This document shows positions 8,814 to 17,193 of a DNA stretch of 64,000 nucleotides, one piece after another. Both the position numbers and the translations under genes were made by a program. The notes under the pieces are model-generated. The model saw only the letters and a program-made list of their open reading frames with translations, had not been told where the DNA came from and made no database searches. This stretch comes from Alicyclobacillus suci (lineage in GTDB: Bacteria; Bacillota; Bacilli; Alicyclobacillales; Alicyclobacillaceae), in assembly GCF_017329615.1 (NCBI RefSeq), contig NZ_JAFMTW010000012.1:1-64000 (forward strand), written 5' to 3'. Every line of letters starts with the position of its first letter. The stretch's first letter is position 1.

Positions 8814-10022
8814 TTACTTATCCTCATCGAGGCGAATCGTCAGGGTTCCAGACCATCCTTCTTCATCATCGTGTGAAGTGTCAGGCGTTTCCGCGTGCCT
8901 GCGCGCGACCTGCTCAACGCCCGCCGTATCCGCATCTGCCTCTTGGTCGAATGTTCGCATAGACTCACTCGTCCATCCATCGCTAAACGAAAAACTGGAA
9001 GAACCCTCGTCATCCGCAAACCACTGGGTTTCCTGATTGGGCCCTTCAACAAAACCTTCAATGAAACCTTCAGCGCGGCCAAATTCATCGTCTGGTCGAT
9101 ACGGGTTATGCGTATTCGGGCCATACGGTTCAGAATCCGCTGCTGGTGCGGCAGTCGTCGCGCCTTCTGGAGGCGTCTCTGTCACAGGTGCTTGATTCCC
9201 CATCGCTTGCCACGTTGGATAAGGCATAGCGCCGCCGGTAAAATACCCCGGATATTGAACATAGGGTGCATAATACGATGGGTATGGATACTGGTACATC
9301 GGATATGGCTGCGGATAACCGTACATATAATCCGGGTATTGTCCATATGACGCCATTCCCCCCTGCGGATATGGCGAAACTGGCACCCCTTTGGCCATCG
9401 GCTGCGGCGTATCGTGTTTAGCCCCGCCATAGGTCACTTCATCCGCACTTTCCGCCGTCCCAGCAGGCGCAGGCGACTGCATGGGGGCGACGCCTTGCCC
9501 AGGAAATGACTGCGGCCATGCCCCAGGCGCATACGGGCCGGGCGCGGGTGCCGGCACAGGCACGTTCGGATACAGCACAGGTGAACCCGGATAATGTGGT
9601 GTGTTCACCTGCGGTATACCCTCTGTCCGATCCGGCACCGGCAGCGCCCCTGTCGGCACATAAACCACACTTCCGACAGCCGGCTCCCCAGCTTCGGCAG
9701 CCTCCGGGTTGGTGTGATGCAACTGTTCCAGCTTGACACCGTATCGCTCCGCAATTTTCTGCCACGTGTCGCCTTCGGCAGCCTGATGCGGCCAAACAAA
9801 TCCAAAATACGCGGGCACCGTCTCATCCTGCGCATGCGCAGATTTTTCCACCTTATCCTTCGCTGGCTTTCCAAGTTCCGGAATGACAATCGTCGTACCG
9901 ACCATCAGTTTGTCTGGATTTTGTATCTGCGGGTTTGCAGCCAATAACAACGGTACGCGCACACCAGTCCGTCGGCTAATTTGATAGAGCGTATCTCCAG
10001 GCTGAATGACATACTTTTTCAA
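8814..10022 (-). CDS. safA: LysM-containing spore coat morphogenesis protein, SafA-like
   Basis: This is predicted to bind peptidoglycan of the spore cortex and recruit coat proteins. An N-terminal LysM domain spans about residues 2-47 (YVIQPGDTLYQISRRTG ... VGTTIVIP), as in SafA. A second LysM-like unit (GDTWQKIAERYGVKLEQL ... VGSVVYVPT) follows at about 90-135. The middle is Pro/Tyr/Met-rich (YMYGYPQPYPMYQYPYPSYY), a low-complexity composition common in coat proteins. The C-terminus is acidic and Ser/Asp-rich. The start is TTG with AAGGAGG 8 bases upstream. The ysxE-like gene follows directly. A mother-cell promoter is expected; CATATACT at about 10076-10069 is only a weak candidate. Confidence 0.78.
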   Translation of the reverse strand: MKKYVIQPGDTLYQISRRTGVRVPLLLAANPQIQNPDKLMVGTTIVIPELGKPAKDKVEKSAHAQDETVPAYFGFVWPHQAAEGDTWQKIAERYGVKLEQLHHTNPEAAEAGEPAVGSVVYVPTGALPVPDRTEGIPQVNTPHYPGSPVLYPNVPVPAPAPGPYAPGAWPQSFPGQGVAPMQSPAPAGTAESADEVTYGGAKHDTPQPMAKGVPVSPYPQGGMASYGQYPDYMYGYPQPYPMYQYPYPSYYAPYVQYPGYFTGGAMPYPTWQAMGNQAPVTETPPEGATTAAPAADSEPYGPNTHNPYRPDDEFGRAEGFIEGFVEGPNQETQWFADDEGSSSFSFSDGWTSESMRTFDQEADADTAGVEQVARRHAETPDTSHDDEEGWSGTLTIRLDEDK

Positions 10023-10107
10023 GCCAAATACCTCCTTGATGAAACCTCTAACCCTGTTCGCTGCGACAGTATATGCAAACGCCTATGTTGTGGCACGATT
10101 TTCATAG

Positions 10108-10154
10108 AAAAAAGACCGACCCTGCTGACGTATCGTCTACATCAACAAGGTCGG
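10108..10154 (-). terminator. Strong terminator after the chemoreceptor gene
   Basis: Read on the minus strand, 10154-10139 and 10131-10116 pair over 16 bases, allowing G-U pairs, with a 7-base loop. TCTTTTTT follows. It is 39 bases past the chemoreceptor stop. Confidence 0.85.
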
Positions 10155-10193
10155 CCAATTGTCTACCGAATTAAATTGTACGATTGCGAAGCG

Positions 10194-12119
10194 TTAAATC
10201 TGAAACCGCCCGACGGCATTTTGCAGGGATTGCGCAATTTCAGCCAACTCGTGAGAAGACGCCGCAATCTCTTCGACCGTGGCCAACGTCTCTTCACTGC
10301 TAGCAGCGTTGTTTTGCGATCCGGCCGCCACCTGTTCCATCAACTCATTCAACTTCCGGATGCGCGTTTGACCGGCATCGATAAGCGTCTTTTGTGTCGC
10401 TGTGCGCTCCACGATATCGACGGTCGACGGAACCACTTCCTCCACGGCTTGCCGAATATCGAGGAAAGCACTGTGCGTCCGCTCAAATACCACACGTCCA
10501 TCCACAACGGATTGCACGCTATCGGACATCGCCGCCGTCACTTCCGTGACAAGCTCTAGGCTGCGACCGATGATTTCATGGATTCGCGCAGTCGCCTCGC
10601 GGCTCTGTTCTGCCAATTGGCGCACTTCCTGTGCGACAACCGCAAAACCACGTCCGGCGTCGCCCGCGCGTGCGGCCTCAATCGACGCGTTAAGCGCGAG
10701 CAGGTTCGTCTCCTCCGCAATCGTTCGAATCGTCCCGACAATCTCTGCAATCGCCTCTGACGACTCGCTTAAGTTGTGCACGCTCGTATTCGTGCGTTCC
10801 GCGATTTGCTGAATCGTCTGCATCGATTCCTGCGCCTGCTCGACCAGATGCTGACCGCGCTCTGTGGTAGCAGACACGTTTTTCACCGCAGTCGCGACAC
10901 CATCCGCACGCGATGCCGTATCCTCACCGTGATGTTGAATCGAGACAAGCGCCTCGTTCAATTCGTCTAACGCCGCAACCGCCTGCTCGCTGACATGGGC
11001 AAAATCACCTGCTGTAACAGCGATCTCATTGACGGCCCGCGCCGTCTCGTCGGTACTTGCCGTCATCTGCTGCGCGCTCGCCGCAAGCGTATCGGAGTGA
11101 TGACTAATATTGGCCACCAAACTCGCAATCGATCCGAGCAGTTCATTCGTAGCATTTGCAAGCTCCGCAACTTCGTCCTGACTCTTCACCCCTTCGATAC
11201 GCTTGGTTAAGTCGCCTCCAGCCGAAGCAATCTCCTTGAGCATCCGCGTCACGCGATTAATGTTGCGCGGCGTACTCATCGTCGCCGGAATGCCCGCAAG
11301 GACACCCACGACAATAGCGATGATAGAGAGAATGCCTAAGACGACCATCGTTTCCTCCACCGTCATCTTCAAGCGGTCTGCCATCTGTTGCGCCGACTGC
11401 TGAGCATTCGCGACGATGTTATCCAGCCCTTTATTGGCGAGGTTTTCCGCCTTATCGCCATCCCCGTTGGATTCCTCTTGAATGGCTTCTGACCCTTCAC
11501 CACTATTGCGCAAATTGACGAGTCCATCCGCATAATCGACGTATTGCGTGAACCCCGCCTGCGTGTTCTTGAGATCTGCTTGAACAGCAGGCTCGTCCGC
11601 CAACAAATCACCCAATTGCGAAAACGACTGCAAATATTTACTCGTAATATCGTCGTAGTCCGACATCAGTTGCGAGTTACCGGTAATTAGGTATCCCCGC
11701 ATATCGACCTCCAACGTCAGCAATTGCTGTTTTAACTCATTAGATTGTTGAACCACTTCTAAATCGTGATTGGCCAATGTTTGGACCTGGCTTTGCAAGG
11801 CAAACATCCGTACCACCGCCACCACGCCAATGACAATCGTCATGAGAATCACAATCGCGAAGGAGCCACCGACTTTCCAGCGGATTGACCGGTAGCGAGC
11901 GAACCCCTTGCGGCTTGTTGCCACTGCGCCGTCGACTGGTTCACTCGGGAACAGCACATCGCTTGCAATCGTCGCAGCAACCTCGTTTGCAGAAGCGCTC
12001 GACGCCTCGGAAACTTCATCCGACCCGTCCATCTCCTGGGTGCCCGGCTCGTCAGCAAGCGATGCCGCTCCGTCGAGACCCGTTTCCTCGAGATGGCCTT
12101 CTTGATATCTGTCGTTCAA
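10194..12119 (-). CDS. Methyl-accepting chemotaxis protein with CHASE3-like sensor
   Basis: This is a transmembrane chemoreceptor. A long acidic cytoplasmic tail of ~80 residues comes first. TM1 is at about 83-105 (GGSFAIVILMTIVIGVVAVV). An extracytoplasmic helical region contains LKQQLLTLEVDMRGYLITGN, typical of CHASE3 domains. TM2 follows (LGILSIIAIVVGVLAGI), then a HAMP-like linker and the signalling domain. The hairpin tip EETNLLALNASIEAARAG is intact, so it should couple to CheA/CheW. TTG 12119-12117 was chosen because GGGGGAGG lies 8 bases upstream; longer frames up to 12266 are possible but unsupported. The N-terminal tail before TM1 is unusual for a chemoreceptor. The ligand is unknown. 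Confidence 0.88.
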   Translation of the reverse strand: MNDRYQEGHLEETGLDGAASLADEPGTQEMDGSDEVSEASSASANEVAATIASDVLFPSEPVDGAVATSRKGFARYRSIRWKVGGSFAIVILMTIVIGVVAVVRMFALQSQVQTLANHDLEVVQQSNELKQQLLTLEVDMRGYLITGNSQLMSDYDDITSKYLQSFSQLGDLLADEPAVQADLKNTQAGFTQYVDYADGLVNLRNSGEGSEAIQEESNGDGDKAENLANKGLDNIVANAQQSAQQMADRLKMTVEETMVVLGILSIIAIVVGVLAGIPATMSTPRNINRVTRMLKEIASAGGDLTKRIEGVKSQDEVAELANATNELLGSIASLVANISHHSDTLAASAQQMTASTDETARAVNEIAVTAGDFAHVSEQAVAALDELNEALVSIQHHGEDTASRADGVATAVKNVSATTERGQHLVEQAQESMQTIQQIAERTNTSVHNLSESSEAIAEIVGTIRTIAEETNLLALNASIEAARAGDAGRGFAVVAQEVRQLAEQSREATARIHEIIGRSLELVTEVTAAMSDSVQSVVDGRVVFERTHSAFLDIRQAVEEVVPSTVDIVERTATQKTLIDAGQTRIRKLNELMEQVAAGSQNNAASSEETLATVEEIAASSHELAEIAQSLQNAVGRFQI

Positions 12120-12353
12120 TCTTGTTGCCTCCCCCATGTAGATAATCCCTATGTAGTCCCTCGCTGACGGCGTCACAAGATTTGCGAGCGACAGGCGAAG
12201 AGAATCCCCTGCCTCAACAAAGCCATCACCATCAGCTCTGCTGACTACATTTCTCCATTGCACCAAGAAAATCCTGTCGAAGGAGCGCGATTGATGGCAA
12301 TTGTTCAGCTATTTTGTCGATGCAAAAAGCGCTCGCGTCAAGACGACAGGCGT

Positions 12354-13073
12354 TTATCGCTTGTTGCGGGCAGGGGCAGGCGAAGAAAACGCATTGCCAC
12401 CGCCGTAGTACGTATTGGGTACAGGTCCAGACATCACGAGATAGGCGATGGGCGCCTTCGTTTCAATCACCGTTGGCTTTGTCACAAATGGCGTCACGAC
12501 CATGACGTCCGCGGTCATGTGCAAATAAATGACGTGCACCACTTGATTTACTCCTTTTGTCTCGACGTCTGTCTCAATTGTCGAGTGAGCGGTGCCCAGA
12601 AGGGAAATTTTCACCGGAATCGTAAGGGTCGTCCGAGATAAAAGGGAACCGCTCAAAAGATGCATCATCGGCAACCGAATCGTCTCGCGGGACAACGCCT
12701 CCAAACGCGCTTGTGCACGCGTCGTCGCCTCTGCTTGCAACTTCGTCAACAGTGGTAAATTAAACCGCGTGACCGTCATGCCAGAGTGGTCTTCATTGAC
12801 CGTTGTCTCAATTAACTCATCATCCTCGGGGAACGACGAGATTTCCTCTGTGACGGCTTCATTCAACGCCTGCGCACCCACCCGGTGCGCTAAAGCGGCA
12901 GAAGCGGTCGTCACGCTTGGGCGCAACCGCATGTCCAACAAACAAGCCAGTCCAATGAACACACAGGCGCACACCACCCCTAAAGTCAGCCACCCAGGCC
13001 AAAGCATCCGCCGATAGGTGCGCAAGCGCAGACGATGTCTGGCAGACGGGCGGGATCGAAATCGTTGAGCCAC
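12354..13073 (-). CDS. yunB: YunB-like sporulation protein
   Basis: This resembles YunB, a SigE-dependent sporulation protein of Bacillus with one N-terminal membrane segment. A basic N-terminus precedes the membrane segment (LTLGVVCACVFIGLACLLDM). The remainder carries family-like features such as ALNEAVTEEI and MHLLSGSLLSRTTLTIPVKISLLG. The likely start is GTG 13073-13071, with a GGGGGAAGG sequence just upstream; a GTG 15 codons earlier contains this site inside the gene. It is divergent from the penicillin-binding protein gene. Identification rests on remembered family patterns and context. Confidence 0.72.
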   Translation of the reverse strand: MAQRFRSRPSARHRLRLRTYRRMLWPGWLTLGVVCACVFIGLACLLDMRLRPSVTTASAALAHRVGAQALNEAVTEEISSFPEDDELIETTVNEDHSGMTVTRFNLPLLTKLQAEATTRAQARLEALSRETIRLPMMHLLSGSLLSRTTLTIPVKISLLGTAHSTIETDVETKGVNQVVHVIYLHMTADVMVVTPFVTKPTVIETKAPIAYLVMSGPVPNTYYGGGNAFSSPAPARNKR

Positions 13074-13194
13074 TTGTCCTTCCCCCTCTCCACATCCTAC
13101 GCAGAGAAAAAGGCGCACATGAAAGCCGTATGAGTTGTTTCATTTCAACTCACTATAACGTTGAAAATGGCTCGACAGGCAATCTTAGGCGATA

Positions 13195-13203
13195 TGCTAT
13201 AAT
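13195..13203 (+). promoter_or_regulatory. Extended -10 promoter of the PBP gene
   Basis: TGCTATAAT is an extended -10 element 25 bases before the start codon. The -35 region is weak (TCGACA 20 bases upstream of the -10), as is common with extended -10 promoters. Confidence 0.55.
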
Positions 13204-13227
13204 CTTGCCGATGGAGGGGGGAATACA

Positions 13228-16113
13228 ATGGGCAGAGAACAAGGGCCTGGTGATAAAAAGAATAGGAAAAAACCAACGGCCCGCACGCGCGACAAATCGG
13301 CCAAGGAAACGTTGGCCAAAGCCGAGCGCACATCGCGACGGCCCGTGTGGACAGCCGTCAAAGTCACGCTGTTCGGACTGGGCAGTCTCGTCATTCTCGG
13401 ATTGGCCACAGGGACTGGCTATATCTCGTCCATGTTAAAGGGCTTGCCGCACGTGAATGCAGCGACATTCCAAAACAACCGTGCTGCCTCCACCGTTTAT
13501 GACGTCAACGGAAAAGTGATTGGAAGCTTTAAAGGCGACGGCGACCGCCAACCTATCTCATCGACAAAGCAGGTTTCGCCACAATTGGTGAACGCGTTTG
13601 TCGCGGCTGAAGATAAGACGTTCTTCACCAATATGGGCATCAATCCACTGTCGATGGCGCGCGCCGTCGTCCAGGACGTGCTCGGCCACAAAATTGAAAG
13701 CGGCGCCAGCACGATTACGCAGCAAACGGTCAAACTGGCGGTTTTTCCACAGCAGGAGCGAACCATCCGCCGGAAGGTGCAAGAGATTGCCTTAGCATTG
13801 AAAGTGAACCATGAACTAAGTAAAGAAGAAATCATGACGGATTATATGAACTGGGTATACATGGGGCGCTTAGGTACAGATCAGGTCTATGGCGTCAAAC
13901 GCGCATCCGAAATTATTTTTCATAAAGATCCAAAAAACCTGACGTTATCCGAAGCCGCGTTTTTGGCAGCAATTCCGAATAACGCGTCCTATTTTTCGCC
14001 TTATCAGTTTCCCAAGCACACCATAGCCCGGCAACATTACATCCTTGAACAAATGTTGGATGATCACATGATTTCACAAAGTGCTTACAATCAAGCTATA
14101 AAATTTGACATTTTAAAAGATGTCCACAAACCGGCATCCACTGGGTTGCCTGATCATCCTTACCTAATGCTCGATGAAATTAAACCGCGCGTCGTACAGG
14201 CTCTGGTACAAGCTGGGCTCTACGACAACGCCACTGATGCCGAGTCAGCTCTGCCCACGGCAGGTCTACAAATTCACACCACGATTGACCTAAACAAGCA
14301 GGAAGACGTGGAAAACATCCTCGAAAATCCGTCGATTTTCGAAGGGACGGCACCCAGTGGTACCTATTCGAAGACCGACCTGTACGAGGCAGGCGTCACC
14401 ATCATTGATAATCAGACAGGCGGTATCGTCGCTATTGGCGGCGGACGCGACTACCTAAAAGATAGTTACGATCACGCCGATATCGCCCGACAACCGGGCT
14501 CATCCATCAAACCGCTGCTCGACTATGGCCCTGCTATTGACCGGCGGTTGATTACCGCGGCCACGCCACTATACGATGCGCCAACACACTTCTCCTTGCC
14601 GACGGAAGACTGGGATCCACAGGATGATGAGGGGGACTTCGTGGGGTTGATGTCGGCGCGCGACGCACTGGCTCAATCGCGCAACGTGCCCGCTATCGAC
14701 ATCCTGGAAGAATTGACGCCGCAAGTCGGGTTTTCGTACCTCAGCAAGATGGGACTGGGTACGACAGATACGACGCTTTATGGGAATCCAACTATCACAA
14801 CCGACGACACCAGCAACTTGTCATCCGCGATTGGCGGACTCAAGTACGGTGCAACGGTGACGCAAATGACGAGCGCATACACGACATTTGCGAATCAGGG
14901 CGTATGGCACCAAAGCTATATGATTCAGGAAATTGACGACCAATCTGGCCGCACGTTATATCAGGCGCACCCGAAGACTGCGCAGGTCTTCTCGCCGGCG
15001 ACAGCCTATATCATCACCGACATGCTCCACGATGTCCTGTACAGCAGCGAGGGAACCGCGCAAGTGGTCGGCGCGCAATTCCCTGGCCAGTATATCTCGG
15101 GCAAAACGGGTACGACGGATGATCGGGCGGATGGTTGGTTTGTCGGGTACACGCAAAAGTACACGACCGGAATTTGGATGGGGTACAACCATCACGAAGC
15201 CATTCCATCCAGCGTGTACAACTTGAAGTTTACCGTCTGGTCAGACATCATGCGCCCGATACTCAAGGAAACGCCGGCGACCACACCTTGGAAGCGCCCG
15301 GCCAACGTAGTCACGGAAGCAGTCAGCAGCATCAGCGGCCAACTGCCGACTGACCTGTCAACTGCACACGGCACCATCCAAACGGAGCCGTTCATCGATG
15401 GAACGCAGCCGACGCAATACGACTCGGTCAACGTCGTCGCAAAATACGTAGTCATTGGTGGCAAAGAATACTTGGCGACCACCCATACGCCACCGTCGGA
15501 AATTCGCACCGGTGTATTCATCAAGTTGCCGTCGGTACCTGACGAAGAACACAAAGTTCCGGGCGGAGAGACATATCAGACGCCCTATCTATTGCCCTCA
15601 CAGCCTGATCCGCGTGGTGGACAAGTGCTAAGTGGCGGCTCATCCACGACGACGATCCCCACAGTGCCTGCGCCAAGTCACATCGCAGGACATGTGGATG
15701 GCGCTAGCGTCGTGTTGTCCTGGACGTCAGTACCGAGTGCCGCACAATACGCGGTGTATCGCGCAACCAGCGTGAATGGCCCGTATGTCCAAGTAGGCAC
15801 GACAGGAAGCCCGAGCTTTACAGATTCGCACTTACCGACGGGCGCCAGTGAACTATATTACGAGGTTTATGCGCAGTCCAGCAGTGCCATGTCTGCCGCA
15901 TCCGCACCCGTAGCCGTAACGGTGTCTGGCAGTACGCCTCCCCCTTTAACAGGCTCTGGTCAAACGGGAAGCAACACGACCGGGACGGGAAAAGGCACCG
16001 GTGGAGGCAATGGCGCAAACGACACATCGGGTGAAGCAGGAAACCCGCCCGACTCGACAGCGCCACCGAAAGCGAATCAATGGATGCCTGGGGTAGGAGA
16101 ACCGTTCAACTAA
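13228..16113 (+). CDS. Class A penicillin-binding protein (transglycosylase/transpeptidase) with FN3 domain
   Basis: This is a bifunctional peptidoglycan synthase of the PBP1a type. A basic cytoplasmic tail precedes one membrane segment at about 53-75 (VTLFGLGSLVILGLATGTGY). The GT51 transglycosylase domain has its catalytic Glu at about 128 (AAEDKTFFTNMG) and the ESGASTITQQ motif. The transpeptidase has the SxxK serine at about 425 (QPGSSIKP), SRN (AQSRNVPA) and KTGT at about 626. A fibronectin type III domain follows at about 810-895, then a Gly/Thr/Ser/Pro-rich tail. ATG follows GGAGGGGGG. The gene is single and divergent from yunB. Whether it serves vegetative growth or sporulation cannot be told from sequence alone. 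Confidence 0.93.
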   Translation: MGREQGPGDKKNRKKPTARTRDKSAKETLAKAERTSRRPVWTAVKVTLFGLGSLVILGLATGTGYISSMLKGLPHVNAATFQNNRAASTVYDVNGKVIGSFKGDGDRQPISSTKQVSPQLVNAFVAAEDKTFFTNMGINPLSMARAVVQDVLGHKIESGASTITQQTVKLAVFPQQERTIRRKVQEIALALKVNHELSKEEIMTDYMNWVYMGRLGTDQVYGVKRASEIIFHKDPKNLTLSEAAFLAAIPNNASYFSPYQFPKHTIARQHYILEQMLDDHMISQSAYNQAIKFDILKDVHKPASTGLPDHPYLMLDEIKPRVVQALVQAGLYDNATDAESALPTAGLQIHTTIDLNKQEDVENILENPSIFEGTAPSGTYSKTDLYEAGVTIIDNQTGGIVAIGGGRDYLKDSYDHADIARQPGSSIKPLLDYGPAIDRRLITAATPLYDAPTHFSLPTEDWDPQDDEGDFVGLMSARDALAQSRNVPAIDILEELTPQVGFSYLSKMGLGTTDTTLYGNPTITTDDTSNLSSAIGGLKYGATVTQMTSAYTTFANQGVWHQSYMIQEIDDQSGRTLYQAHPKTAQVFSPATAYIITDMLHDVLYSSEGTAQVVGAQFPGQYISGKTGTTDDRADGWFVGYTQKYTTGIWMGYNHHEAIPSSVYNLKFTVWSDIMRPILKETPATTPWKRPANVVTEAVSSISGQLPTDLSTAHGTIQTEPFIDGTQPTQYDSVNVVAKYVVIGGKEYLATTHTPPSEIRTGVFIKLPSVPDEEHKVPGGETYQTPYLLPSQPDPRGGQVLSGGSSTTTIPTVPAPSHIAGHVDGASVVLSWTSVPSAAQYAVYRATSVNGPYVQVGTTGSPSFTDSHLPTGASELYYEVYAQSSSAMSAASAPVAVTVSGSTPPPLTGSGQTGSNTTGTGKGTGGGNGANDTSGEAGNPPDSTAPPKANQWMPGVGEPFN

Positions 16114-16120
16114 ATACACG

Positions 16121-16150
16121 AATATGGCGTGCCACGAGGCGCGCCATATT
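16121..16150 (+). terminator. Hairpin after the PBP gene
   Basis: AATATGGCGTGCC and GGCGCGCCATATT form a 13-base stem (one G-U pair) around an ACGA loop, 7 bases past the stop codon. Only a short T run follows, so termination strength is uncertain. It could act on both strands. Confidence 0.6.
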
Positions 16151-16239
16151 TGCATCCGAAACAGTGTATTTCATCGGGATCTACGCTTCAACCCTTAACG
16201 TTCTAACCCAATCGTGCGTCGAGGCGACGTATTGACGTA

Positions 16240-17028
16240 TTATAGTGCTTTGACCATCCCGCCATCTACCATCAAAGCGGTACCTGTGATATAGGTATTG
16301 AACGGTGAGCCAAGAAAAACCACGGCTTTGGCAAACTCCTCAGGCGTTCCATACCGCCCAACCGGAATTCTCTCCAACTCCCGTTGCTGCACCTCCGACA
16401 ACGCCATTCCAGTACGCGCTGCAGTCGCCTCGTCCACCTCCCGAACCCTGTCCGTCAAGATGCGACCTGGCCCTACCGTGTTCACCAAAATACCATAAGG
16501 GGCCAATTCCTCACTCAACGTTTTCGTCAGCCCCCATACGCCTGCCCGCATCGTGTTCGATAGTATCAAGCCCGAAATTGGCTGCTTGATGGACGACGAC
16601 GTGATATTGACGATTCGTCCCCAACTCGACCGCTGCAGATGTTGTACCGCTGCCCGAGTCAAGCGAACGACCGACATCAGATTCTGCTCAAACGCCTGAT
16701 ACCACGTACTGTCCTCCAATTGCATAAAAGACCCCTTGGGCGGCCCACCTGCATTACAAATCAGAATGTCCAATCCGTTACCAAATTCCTCAGCGGCGGC
16801 GACAACTCTCGCAATATCGTCCGGTCGATTGACATCCATGCGCACAGCGTGAATACGCTTCCCCGTCTCGTCCTCAATCAACTGCGCGGCCTCCTCGAGC
16901 GCTTGCTCGCTACGGCTGGCAATGGTTACTTTCGCCCCCAAGGACGCATACATCTTCGCACAGGCAAATCCAAGGCCTCTACTGGCTGCCGTCACAAGCA
17001 CAGATTTCTGGTCTAATCCGAAGTCCAC
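16240..17028 (-). CDS. SDR-family oxidoreductase lacking the canonical Tyr/Lys pair
   Basis: This is a Rossmann-fold short-chain dehydrogenase/reductase related to 3-oxoacyl-ACP reductases. The cofactor motif TAASRGLG and the NAG motif (ICNAGGPP) are intact, and NITSSS supplies the catalytic-type Ser. The expected YxxxK is replaced: the aligned segment reads LSNTMRAGVWGLTK, so Ser stands at the Tyr position and Arg at the Lys position. The C-terminal VDGG motif is normal. Start GTG 17028-17026 follows GGGAGGG at 8 bases. It belongs to a known divergent SDR group or may have altered chemistry; the substrate is unknown. It is a single gene with a palindrome in its promoter region. Confidence 0.8.
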   Translation of the reverse strand: MDFGLDQKSVLVTAASRGLGFACAKMYASLGAKVTIASRSEQALEEAAQLIEDETGKRIHAVRMDVNRPDDIARVVAAAEEFGNGLDILICNAGGPPKGSFMQLEDSTWYQAFEQNLMSVVRLTRAAVQHLQRSSWGRIVNITSSSIKQPISGLILSNTMRAGVWGLTKTLSEELAPYGILVNTVGPGRILTDRVREVDEATAARTGMALSEVQQRELERIPVGRYGTPEEFAKAVVFLGSPFNTYITGTALMVDGGMVKAL

Positions 17029-17103
17029 CGTCCAGTCCCTCCCTTGACCAATTGTCTAAACCGGCAACTGGAAATGTTGTGAATCATTTTAAAACAAGAG
17101 ATA

Positions 17104-17137
17104 GTTCCTATTCTAGCTTAGACATAACCATTGGTTA
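17104..17137 (-). promoter_or_regulatory. Candidate promoter and palindromic operator of the SDR gene
   Basis: On the minus strand TTAACC, a 17-base spacer and TAGAAT form a possible promoter. TAACCA-A-TGGTTA, a perfect 13-base palindrome (17137-17125), covers its -35 region. A TetR- or MarR-like repressor site is possible; no regulator gene is adjacent. Confidence 0.35.
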
Positions 17138-17193
17138 ATAGACAATCCGAGACACTGGTGCAGATAGCCCAAAGACAGATATCTGCTATCGTC

